Assembly (NCBI GenBank): GCA_900552875.1
Contig: USCS01000097.1
Coordinates: 1 to 6,225, forward strand
Source: an uncultured Collinsella sp.
GTDB taxonomy: Bacteria; Actinomycetota; Coriobacteriia; Coriobacteriales; Coriobacteriaceae
Length of the DNA stretch: 6,225 nucleotides
Reading direction: 5' to 3'
The first letter of the stretch is position 1, and each line of letters begins with the position of its first letter. The notes beneath the pieces were generated by a model. That model had not been told where the DNA came from and made no database searches. It worked only from the letters and a program-made list of their open reading frames with translations. Below, one piece after another: positions 1-4,981 of the stretch. The position numbers and the translations under genes are program-made.

Positions 1-804
1 GGCCTGGCACATCATCACGTAGGTCTTAGTACCGCGGCCGGCGCCAATCTCCAGACAACGCCCGGGGCGCGTCGCGGCGGTCGCAATAAGCTGAGCATTC
101 AGGTCCGAAGCCACTGCCGCCGCGCGCTCAAACACGCCCGATGCAACGGTAACCTGAGCATCGACCGGAGCATGGCAGCCGGGGAAAACTGGAGCCACGA
201 GCTGCGAGATATACGGATCGGGCTTGGCCGCAAAAGCATTCTCGTGCAGGGCGAGCGGCGCGGGCGCCAGATTGCCGGCAAAGTTGAGCGCACCCTCGGG
301 CGTGTCGAACGACGCCATAATGCGGGCGCAGAGCCAGCGCGGCAGACCCATCAAACGCGACAGGCGCACCAGGCGGCGCTCGGACTCATCCACATCGGAT
401 GCCGTGGCAAAGTCCTCAACGTTATCCGAAACCTTATGCAGCACGGCATTGGCCAAGCCGGCAGCGGACTTAGCACCGCTGCGCACCAGCTCAACGCCTT
501 GACTTACAGCAACGCGACCCGGCGTATGCAGGTAGAGCATCTCGAAGGCCGAGATACGAAGCGCCATGCGTACGCGCGGCGCAACCTTTTTAGGCTTATC
601 CAGAAACTGATCGAGCAACTCATCCAAAATGCCCTGCGTGGCGGCAACGCCCAACGCCAAACGAGCGGCAAAAGCAGAATCGCGCTGGTCAATAGCCTTG
701 GCGGAAGCGCGGGAGGAGAGCACATCGCGCGCGTACATGCCGCGGCGATCGGCCTCCATCAACACATCGAGTGCAAGCTTGCGCGCGGGAGACAGCTTGC
801 TCAT
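1..804 (-). CDS. rsmB: RsmB/NOP-family 16S rRNA cytosine-C5 methyltransferase, 3' end outside window
   Basis: Likely S-adenosylmethionine-dependent enzyme that methylates a cytosine of 16S rRNA (C967 in E. coli), acting in the cytoplasm on the small subunit. The 268 visible residues begin MSKLSPARKLALDVL. Residues about 5-135 look like the NusB-like RNA-binding domain (PRVRMALRISAFEMLYL near 76-92, VNQ-like segment replaced by VAVSQGVELVR at 98-108). A linker follows, then the start of the Rossmann methyltransferase domain with SAM motif I at 250-261, CLEIGAGRGTKT. That motif departs from the usual DxCAAPGGKT of the family. The catalytic cysteines lie beyond position 1 and cannot be checked. 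The ATG at 804 is chosen because it overlaps the fmt stop as ATGA; a weak GGGGTG precedes it, so translation is probably coupled to fmt. Family assignment is firm; exact target base is inferred. Confidence 0.82.
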   Translation of the reverse strand, partial: MSKLSPARKLALDVLMEADRRGMYARDVLSSRASAKAIDQRDSAFAARLALGVAATQGILDELLDQFLDKPKKVAPRVRMALRISAFEMLYLHTPGRVAVSQGVELVRSGAKSAAGLANAVLHKVSDNVEDFATASDVDESERRLVRLSRLMGLPRWLCARIMASFDTPEGALNFAGNLAPAPLALHENAFAAKPDPYISQLVAPVFPGCHAPVDAQVTVASGVFERAAAVASDLNAQLIATAATRPGRCLEIGAGRGTKTYVMMCQA

Positions 805-1721
805 GACAAAACACCCCAGATAAGATCGGCGCCTTGCAGCCCAGCAGCCCAAGCAGAAGCGGCCATGGCACGCTTGCCATCGGGCTTAACCTCGAGCAGT
901 TCAACCGCACCATCGGAAAGACCAAGGAAAACACGCTTATTCTTAACGTCAACGCCGCCCTCGCCAAGCGAAACATCGGCCAGCGCAGCATCGAGCGCAC
1001 GCACGGTCTTGCCGGCAATCACGCAACGAGCAGGCGCGGTATCAGACGAGGCAAGCACATGACGAACGCAATCGAGCGCCGCCATCTGCGGATCCAGACG
1101 CATCTCCTGCTTAGAAATCTTGGCAGCATGGGTCACAAGCGACTCATCCTGCTCAGTCCAGACAGCCGAGCCATCGGCAAGCAAGGGAAGCGTATCGGCC
1201 AGCAACTTACCGCCCAGCTCACCAAGCTCCATGGTCAGCGCCTCAGCATGTTTACCGGCAACCGACGTGGAAGCCTGAGCACAATAAGCACCAGTATCCA
1301 CGCCATGCCCAATGCGCATAATGGAAACGCCAGCAACCTCATCACCAGCAAGAATGGCACGCTGAATAGGAGCAGCCCCACGCCAACGAGGCAGCAGCGA
1401 AGCATGAACATTCACAATACCAAGCGGCGCCATATGCAGCACCTCATCGGGCAAAATGCAACCATAGGCAGCCACACAGAAAATATCAGCATCAGCAGCC
1501 TGAAGCGCCTCAACAACCTCCGGCGTCATACAATTAGCCTCAATGACCGGCAACCCCAGCTCAAGCGCCTTAGCCTTAACAGGAGAAGGCTCAAGCTTCT
1601 TACCACGCCCACGAACAGCATCGGGACGTGTAATAACCAGCGAAATCTCGTTGCCAGCTTCGACAAGCGAAGTCAGCGAGGGCACAGCAAAATCGGGCGT
1701 ACCCATAAACACAATACGCAT
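801..1721 (-). CDS. fmt: Methionyl-tRNA formyltransferase
   Basis: Transfers a formyl group from 10-formyltetrahydrofolate to Met-tRNA(fMet), the initiator tRNA step in the cytoplasm. 306 residues, close to the usual 310-315. The N-terminus MRIVFMGTPDFAVPSL is the family signature. The formyl-folate site is present as NVHASLLPRWRGAAPIQ (104-120) with catalytic Asn104 and His106, and Asp142 in VDTG (141-144). The C-terminal tRNA-binding domain starts near residue 200 (KISKQEMRLDP). An in-frame ATG at 1742 was rejected because a good ribosome site (GAGAGGAG) lies between it and the ATG at 1721, and the family N-terminus begins at 1721. The gene heads a two-gene unit with rsmB. No def or priA gene lies upstream; instead there is a long non-coding leader and then dut. 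Confidence 0.96.
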   Translation of the reverse strand: MRIVFMGTPDFAVPSLTSLVEAGNEISLVITRPDAVRGRGKKLEPSPVKAKALELGLPVIEANCMTPEVVEALQAADADIFCVAAYGCILPDEVLHMAPLGIVNVHASLLPRWRGAAPIQRAILAGDEVAGVSIMRIGHGVDTGAYCAQASTSVAGKHAEALTMELGELGGKLLADTLPLLADGSAVWTEQDESLVTHAAKISKQEMRLDPQMAALDCVRHVLASSDTAPARCVIAGKTVRALDAALADVSLGEGGVDVKNKRVFLGLSDGAVELLEVKPDGKRAMAASAWAAGLQGADLIWGVLS

Positions 1722-1879
1722 AAAATCGTCTCCTCTCAACAAAAGCCGAGACGGCTACAAAGAACAGCGGAAAGCCAAGTCACCAGTCCATCCGCAATAA
1801 CATTTCAACAAGAACAAATATACCCAAAACCAAAGAAAGAGCCGCAATAGAAGCAGCTCCCTCTCAATATAGACTATCA
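1722..1879 (-). other. Non-coding leader/promoter region of fmt
   Basis: No credible gene in this stretch. In the fmt sense it is T-rich and unstructured. The only promoter-like pair I found is TTGCGG (1842-1847) and TATATT (1817-1822), separated by 19 bases, which is a weak match; TTGGGT/TGTTAT further down is no better. The fmt promoter must lie here or inside the structured region beyond 1880, because dut ends at 2077 and the intervening region carries hairpins. Short open frames on the minus strand (1755-1988 and 1864-2064) have no ribosome site and cross the structured segment, so I do not call them. Confidence 0.4.
1730..1737 (-). promoter_or_regulatory. Ribosome binding site of fmt
   Basis: In mRNA sense this is GAGAGGAG, with AGGAG ending 8 bases before the ATG at 1721. 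It decides the start, because the alternative ATG at 1742 lies upstream of it. Confidence 0.8.
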
Positions 1880-2062
1880 GCGAAGACGCCCCTCCCTGGC
1901 CCAACGGCACCCGGGCGAACCGAGCCAGAACAACGCAGTCCCCGGTGCTGAGCGCCCACATATCGTCCCGCGCGCAGTTTCGCAGCAAAGCGAGAATGTT
2001 TGAGCACGGGATGATATATAGGGGCCTCCCAGGGGCGGGCGGGCATTACAATGCCCATTTTC
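1880..2062 (+). ncRNA. Candidate structured non-coding RNA, unidentified family
   Basis: A G+C-rich segment that folds on itself. Closing stem P1 pairs 1887-1899 with 2029-2041 (12 of 13 positions, one C-C mismatch). P2 pairs 1905-1915 with 1941-1950 (one bulged C at 1912). P3 pairs 1960-1970 with 2007-2017 (11 pairs). P4, inside P3, pairs 1978-1983 with 1990-1995 around the loop AGCAAA. Each stem has exactly one non-Watson-Crick pair (1893/2035, 1906/1949, 1965/2012, 1979/1994), and all four are G-U on the plus strand but would be A-C on the minus strand. This argues that the functional RNA is read from the plus strand, opposite to dut and fmt. A small hairpin followed by ATTTTC sits at the 3' end. 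Just upstream is TATAGA (1868-1873), a possible -10, but with no recognisable -35. I do not see SRP, RNase P or tmRNA signatures. A Coriobacteria-specific small RNA is possible; its function is unknown. Confidence 0.5.
2041..2062 (+). terminator. Possible intrinsic terminator of the plus-strand RNA
   Basis: GGGCAT (2041-2046) pairs with ATGCCC (2051-2056) around the loop TACA, followed by ATTTTC. The stem is short and the T tract has only four bases, so this is a weak terminator candidate. It abuts the closing stem of the RNA candidate, sharing one base (2041). Confidence 0.35.
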
Positions 2063-2077
2063 AACGAAGAAATGGGC
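2053..2077 (-). terminator. Hairpin at the dut stop codon
   Basis: GCCCATTT (2053-2060) pairs perfectly with AAATGGGC (2070-2077) around a 9-base loop, and starts at the last base of the dut TAG. In the dut sense it lacks a T tract, so it is more likely a 3'-end stabiliser or a weak terminator than a classical one. It shares GCCC (2053-2056) with the hairpin at 2041-2056, so the two cannot form together. Confidence 0.35.
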
Positions 2078-2520
2078 TAAGCCACACCAGAAGAACCGAA
2101 GCCGCCGGCTCCTCGGTCGGTTTCGTCTAGTTCTTCTACTTCTACGAGGTTGACCGTAGGGACTTCTTGGATGACGAGTTGGGCGATGCGGTCGCCTTTG
2201 TTGATTTGGATGTTGTTGGAGGGATCCAGGTTGATGATGATAACCTTGAGTTCTCCTCGGTAGTGGGCGTCGATGAGGCCCGGCGTGTTGACTATAGACA
2301 GGCCCTGCTTGATGGCCAAGCCGCTTCGGGGCTGCACGAAGCCGGCGTAGCCATCGGGCAAGGCGATGGCCAGCCCAGTAGACACCAGACGACGTTCGAA
2401 GGGCTTCAGGACGCAGTCCTCGTTGGAGCGCAAATCCAAGCCGGCATCGGTGGGATGGGCGTATTTGGGAAGCTCGACGGTGGGGTCGAGACGCTTTATG
2501 TTGACGGTAATGTTGGACAT
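2077..2520 (-). CDS. dut: Deoxyuridine 5'-triphosphate nucleotidohydrolase (dUTPase)
   Basis: Hydrolyses dUTP to dUMP and pyrophosphate, keeping uracil out of DNA and supplying dUMP for thymidylate synthesis; cytoplasmic homotrimer. 147 residues, normal for the trimeric family. All five motifs are visible: TDAGLDL (24-30), PRSGLA (64-69), PGLIDAHYRGE (80-90) with catalytic Asp84 and substrate-stacking Tyr87, GDRIAQLVI (109-117), and the mobile C-terminal arm RGAGGFGSSG (136-145). The ATG at 2520 lies 4 bases after the nrdR stop, and its AAGG ribosome site overlaps the last nrdR codons, so translation is probably coupled to nrdR. Being downstream of an SOS-type promoter would let DNA damage raise dUTPase, which is an inference from layout. 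Confidence 0.96.
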   Translation of the reverse strand: MSNITVNIKRLDPTVELPKYAHPTDAGLDLRSNEDCVLKPFERRLVSTGLAIALPDGYAGFVQPRSGLAIKQGLSIVNTPGLIDAHYRGELKVIIINLDPSNNIQINKGDRIAQLVIQEVPTVNLVEVEELDETDRGAGGFGSSGVA

Positions 2521-2524
2521 GGAA

Positions 2525-2968
2525 TCACCTTAGCTTGTCGAGCTCTTGCAGAAACTCATCGACGTCTTTGAAATCGCGGTAGACCGAGGCAAAGCGGATG
2601 TACGCCACCTTGTCGATCTTGGCCAAACGCTTGAGCACCATGTCACCCAACTCATGGGACGTGACGGCCGTCAGTGTGCGAGAGCGCAGCTCGACCTCGA
2701 TGTCGTCGATAATCTCATTGAGCTTCTTAGTGTCGATATCGCGCTTGATGGTGGCGCGCATCAAGCCGACGAGCAGCTTATTGCGATCGAACCGCTGCTT
2801 AGTTCCGTCTGACTTAATGACCTCGATTGGGTCTTCGCATCGCTCAAACGTTGTAAAGCGATAGTTACACGAGCAACATTCGCGACGGCGCTTAATGGTG
2901 TTATTTGACTCCTGCATACGGGAATCAACGACGCGGGTATGTGCCTTGCCACATTTGGGACAGCGCAT
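2525..2968 (-). CDS. nrdR: Transcriptional repressor NrdR
   Basis: Nucleotide-sensing repressor of ribonucleotide reductase genes; binds paired NrdR boxes with its zinc ribbon and senses dATP/ATP through an ATP-cone. 147 residues, a typical length. The zinc ribbon has Cys3, Cys6, Cys31 and Cys34 (MRCPKC ... ECCSC). The ATP-cone covers about 48-138 (VIKSDGTKQRFDRNKLLVG at about 49-67, typical of the domain). The start at 2968 has a near-perfect AGGAGG (2973-2978) with a 4-base gap. Notably, the start codon and half of that ribosome site lie in one arm of a 12-base perfect inverted repeat. The gene follows the LysM gene by 51 bases and precedes dut by 4. I saw no NrdR box in this window, so its own targets lie elsewhere. 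Confidence 0.96.
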   Translation of the reverse strand: MRCPKCGKAHTRVVDSRMQESNNTIKRRRECCSCNYRFTTFERCEDPIEVIKSDGTKQRFDRNKLLVGLMRATIKRDIDTKKLNEIIDDIEVELRSRTLTAVTSHELGDMVLKRLAKIDKVAYIRFASVYRDFKDVDEFLQELDKLR

Positions 2969-3006
2969 GGTACCTCCTCTTAAACGATAACAAGGGTACC
3001 ATGCGC
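2963..3006 (-). repeat. 12-bp perfect inverted repeat burying the nrdR start codon
   Basis: GCGCATGGTACC (2963-2974) and GGTACCATGCGC (2995-3006) are exact reverse complements separated by 20 bases. In the nrdR mRNA they form a 12-pair stem, half of it G-C, whose 3' arm contains the nrdR ATG (2968-2966) and the last two bases of AGGAGG; the first four bases of that ribosome site are in the loop. No T tract follows, so this is not a terminator. It could be a translational switch, a processing site, or a DNA operator with half-sites 32 bp apart centre to centre. Confidence 0.7.
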
Positions 3007-3019
3007 AGCGCGATAATGA

Positions 3020-3469
3020 TTACGAACGAGCAGGAACCTTAAGATGCGCACCGGCGGCGAGCGAACCATGCTCCAGATGATTGACGTTACGGATCATGTC
3101 GGAAGTCTCTTGCGTGGAAAGGCCTTCGATAGGATATTCCTCGGCAAGCGACCAAAGAGAATCACCAGGCTGAACGCGAATAGTCTCGTAGGTAACGTTG
3201 GAAACGGACTCGGCATACGCGGCGTGACGAGCGCTAAAGACCGACGTAGCGAGGACAACGAAGAGCGTAAGCGCAACGGCAACGGCGACAATCGTCGGAA
3301 CCTTCAGGGCAACGCGGGCCGGCGCAACTACAGCCTGCTGATTGCGAGCAGGCTTTACGGTCAAAGGCTGAAAGCCGGAGCGGCCACCCTGAACAACCGT
3401 AAAAGTGGGTTCTGCAGGCGTCTCGAGTTTAAGGGCAAGGTTTCCCTGGACCATATTCGTTGCGTTCAT
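3020..3469 (-). CDS. LysM-domain membrane protein, likely SOS cell-division suppressor (YneA/ChiZ-like)
   Basis: Single-pass membrane protein with an extracytoplasmic peptidoglycan-binding LysM domain. 149 residues: a cytoplasmic Gln/Pro-containing stretch (1-55), one hydrophobic segment (about 57-79, VPTIVAVAVALTLFVVLA), then a LysM domain from about 95 to 146 (TIRVQPGDSLWSLAEEY ... HLKVP). Divergent from lexA with shared LexA boxes, it matches the arrangement of B. subtilis yneA and M. tuberculosis Rv2719c (chiZ), both damage-induced inhibitors of division; sequence identity to either is not established here. Two adjacent ATGs are possible (3472 and 3469); I chose 3469 because AGGAG (3476-3480) lies 6 bases from it but only 3 from the other. 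The gene probably leads an SOS-inducible unit with nrdR and dut. No catalytic hydrolase motif is visible. Confidence 0.85.
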   Translation of the reverse strand: MNATNMVQGNLALKLETPAEPTFTVVQGGRSGFQPLTVKPARNQQAVVAPARVALKVPTIVAVAVALTLFVVLATSVFSARHAAYAESVSNVTYETIRVQPGDSLWSLAEEYPIEGLSTQETSDMIRNVNHLEHGSLAAGAHLKVPARS

Positions 3470-3514
3470 CATGTTCTCCTCTCGCGTGTTTTGCTGAGAA
3501 CAGTTTTATCAAGC

Positions 3515-3539
3515 CGCGCGGACAAAAATGTCTAGCGCG
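3515..3539 (-). other. Leader hairpin of the LysM gene
   Basis: GACA (3521-3524) pairs with TGTC (3529-3532) around four bases, extended by CGCGC (3515-3519) with GCGCG (3535-3539) across a small internal loop. It lies between the predicted transcription start (about 3550) and the LysM ribosome site, so it would form in the 5' leader. Possible roles are mRNA stability or translation control; nothing is shown. Confidence 0.4.
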
Positions 3540-3553
3540 AGAACGAATGTTCG
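3540..3553. promoter_or_regulatory. LexA box 1
   Basis: AGAACGAATGTTCG matches the Gram-positive SOS box CGAAC-N4-GTTCG except for the first base. It covers the expected transcription start of the LysM gene, just downstream of its -10. Confidence 0.85.
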
Positions 3554-3556
3554 GTT

Positions 3557-3587
3557 ATTATTAACTTCGAACAGTTGTTCCTGTCAA
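3557..3587 (-). promoter_or_regulatory. Promoter of the LysM-nrdR-dut unit
   Basis: In the minus sense there is a perfect TTGACA (3582-3587), a 19-base spacer, and AATAAT (3557-3562, five of six to TATAAT); TAATAA with an 18-base spacer is an alternative register. LexA box 2 occupies the spacer and box 1 the start site, so LexA would block polymerase directly. Confidence 0.7.
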
Positions 3588-3594
3588 GCAAAAT
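3566..3594 (+). promoter_or_regulatory. Possible lexA promoter
   Basis: TTCGAA (3566-3571) and CAAAAT (3589-3594), 17 bases apart, match the consensus at three and four positions. Support is mainly positional: it would start transcription near 3601, inside box 3, mirroring how box 1 covers the LysM start. Low confidence. Confidence 0.25.
3568..3581. promoter_or_regulatory. LexA box 2
   Basis: CGAACAGTTGTTCC has both half-sites intact, with only the last base differing from the palindromic consensus. It sits between the -35 and -10 of the LysM promoter and about 50 bp upstream of the lexA start, the central box of the three. Confidence 0.88.
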
Positions 3595-3595
3595 C

Positions 3596-3609
3596 CGAAC
3601 ATTTGTTTG
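3596..3609. promoter_or_regulatory. LexA box 3
   Basis: CGAACATTTGTTTG keeps the left half-site and has GTTT for GTTC on the right. It ends 23 bases before the lexA ATG and so would cover the lexA transcription start, giving autoregulation. Confidence 0.75.
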
Positions 3610-3619
3610 ACATGGGTAG

Positions 3620-3625
3620 AGAGGA
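3620..3625 (+). promoter_or_regulatory. Ribosome binding site of lexA
   Basis: AGAGGA, 7 bases before the ATG at 3633. It selects this start over the in-frame ATGs at 3528 and 3612, which lack a ribosome site and would place LexA boxes inside the coding region (3528) or have the box directly abutting the start (3612). Confidence 0.75.
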
Positions 3626-3632
3626 TGCCCTG

Positions 3633-4277
3633 ATGGCTCGCAAAATTACCAAGCGTCAGCAGCAAATTTACGACTTCATCAAGGAATATCAGCAGGAGAA
3701 AGGTTATCCGCCCAGCGTGCGCGAGATGGCTTCTGCCGTGGGCCTTTCCTCCCCCAGCACCGTGCACGCCCATCTATCTGCCCTGGAGGCGCGCGGGCTA
3801 CTCAAGCGCGATGCCACCAAACCGCGCGCCCTGGAACTCTTTAACGAGGACGGTTCCTCTGTCTCAATTTCTAAATCTGACGAACCCACCGCACCTCGCG
3901 GAACGGTCTCGCTACCGCTCGTTGGTCGCGTCGCGGCTGGGATTCCCATTCTGGCCGAGCAGAATATAGAAGACACTTTTACTATCCCGACTGAAATCGC
4001 CACTGATCAGGGTTCCTTTATCCTTGAGGTGCATGGGAGCTCAATGATCAATGTCGGCATCTTCAATGGCGATTACATCATCGTCCGTGAACAAAAGAGT
4101 GCCATGAACGGCGAAATTGTCGTGGCCATGATTGATGGTTCAGCGACCGTCAAGACATTCTACAAGGAGCAGGGACGCGTACGCCTGCAGCCAGAGAATG
4201 ACACCATGGAGCCTATCTATGCAACGAATCCCGTTATCTTGGGCAAAGTCGTCGGCTTGATGCGCCGGTTCTCGTAA
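3633..4277 (+). CDS. lexA: SOS-response repressor LexA (self-cleaving serine protease)
   Basis: Represses DNA-damage genes by binding SOS boxes; RecA filaments trigger self-cleavage. 214 residues, normal length. The N-terminal winged helix-turn-helix (1-65) has GYPPSVREMASAVGL and the recognition helix SPSTVHAHLSALEARG (about 40-55). A variable linker rich in Ser, Asp and Pro follows (about 72-90). The cleavage site is Ala102-Gly103 (VAAGIPI). The S24-family catalytic pair is Ser137 in GSSM and Lys174 in ATVKTF. GSSM replaces the common GDSM, but the nucleophile is kept, so the protein should be active. It shares three LexA boxes with the divergent LysM gene and ends in TAATG, overlapping the next gene by one base. 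Confidence 0.97.
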   Translation: MARKITKRQQQIYDFIKEYQQEKGYPPSVREMASAVGLSSPSTVHAHLSALEARGLLKRDATKPRALELFNEDGSSVSISKSDEPTAPRGTVSLPLVGRVAAGIPILAEQNIEDTFTIPTEIATDQGSFILEVHGSSMINVGIFNGDYIIVREQKSAMNGEIVVAMIDGSATVKTFYKEQGRVRLQPENDTMEPIYATNPVILGKVVGLMRRFS

Positions 4278-4981
4278 TGCAAAAACGCATCACCATCTTT
4301 GATACCGTCCGCGGGTTTACGATGATTTCAATGGCAGGTTTTCACGCTTGCTACGATCTCGCCTACCTGTACGACTGGGATATGCCCTGGTTTACCCAGA
4401 CCGTCTTTCAAGACATCTGGCGCGCCAGCATCAGCTGGATATTTTTATTTATCGCGGGTTGGATGTGCACCCTTTCGCGCAACAATATCAAACGTGCCGC
4501 CAAATACGCCTTAGCAGCACTCGTCGTCTGGTTGGCAACAACACTTGTCTCAGTTGACGATTCTGTTAATTTTGGCATCATCTACTGCATGGCCGCATGT
4601 ACCGGCATTGTGGCGTTGACCGATCCCGTCCTTAAGAAGATGTCGGCGAGATGGGGCATGCCCCTATGCCTTTTGTTGTTCGCCCTCACCTGGAGCATCC
4701 CCAAAACGATCTACCCTGTCCCCTACCTGGCGTGGCTGGGATTTCCGAGCCCTGGGTTTGTCTCAGGTGATTTCTACCCCATCATCCCGTTTTTCTTTAT
4801 GTATCTTGTAGGATACTTCGCCGCACATATAGCGCAGGGAATCGATAAGACCGCCCCTAACTGGGCCTATGCCAATCCCGTCCCGGCGCTCGCCAGCCTT
4901 GGACGCCATGCACTCCCCTTTTATCTGCTGCATCAGCCCATCATTCTGGGCATTTTAGAGCTCGTCTACTCGGTGCGATAA
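4277..4981 (+). CDS. Multi-pass membrane protein, DUF1624 / HGSNAT-like acyltransferase family
   Basis: Integral membrane protein of 234 residues with about seven hydrophobic segments (roughly 13-31, 48-65, 74-91, 97-114, 128-142, 166-185, 212-231). The N-terminal DTVRGFTMISM followed by FHACYDLAYL (22-31, with His23), the RASISWIFLFIAGW segment (49-62) and the C-terminal SLGRHALPFYLLHQPII (207-223) are typical of the DUF1624 family related to heparan-alpha-glucosaminide N-acetyltransferase. In that family an active-site His accepts acetyl from acetyl-CoA for transfer across the membrane; the bacterial substrate is unknown. It has no ribosome site of its own and starts inside the lexA stop (TAATG), so it is probably translated by reinitiation and co-induced with lexA. 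Its 3' end overlaps hflX by 16 bases. Family call from pattern recognition; substrate not assigned. Confidence 0.75.
   Translation: MQKRITIFDTVRGFTMISMAGFHACYDLAYLYDWDMPWFTQTVFQDIWRASISWIFLFIAGWMCTLSRNNIKRAAKYALAALVVWLATTLVSVDDSVNFGIIYCMAACTGIVALTDPVLKKMSARWGMPLCLLLFALTWSIPKTIYPVPYLAWLGFPSPGFVSGDFYPIIPFFFMYLVGYFAAHIAQGIDKTAPNWAYANPVPALASLGRHALPFYLLHQPIILGILELVYSVR

Noticed and set aside
172..1062. Long plus-strand open frame of 296 codons opposite rsmB and fmt
   Set aside because: It spans two real genes on the other strand and has no recognisable motif or ribosome site.
834..1850. Long plus-strand open frame of 338 codons opposite fmt
   Set aside because: It lies opposite an unmistakable fmt gene; the predicted protein is rich in Arg, Asn, His and Ser with no family pattern, and it arises from codon bias in the opposite strand.
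1837..1862. AGAAGCAGC resembling the SRP RNA tip
   Set aside because: The GGAAG-type loop and the long surrounding hairpin of bacterial SRP RNA are missing; the resemblance is only a few bases.
1755..2064. Short minus-strand open frames (1755-1988, 1864-2064) in the dut-fmt gap
   Set aside because: No ribosome site, no recognisable domain, and they run through the self-complementary segment that is better explained as an RNA.
2923..3002. Small open frame starting at the ATG in the upstream arm of the nrdR hairpin
   Set aside because: It has no ribosome site and its 26 codons are out of frame with nrdR; the ATG is explained by the inverted repeat.
3497..3510. Possible fourth LexA box, AGAACAGTTTTATC
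   Set aside because: Only one half-site (GAAC) is intact, and the distance to box 1 is 43 bp, breaking the 28-bp pattern.
3607..3612. Perfect TTGACA on the plus strand just before lexA
   Set aside because: Its -10 would fall on the lexA start codon at about 3630-3635, so it cannot serve lexA; it overlaps LexA box 3.
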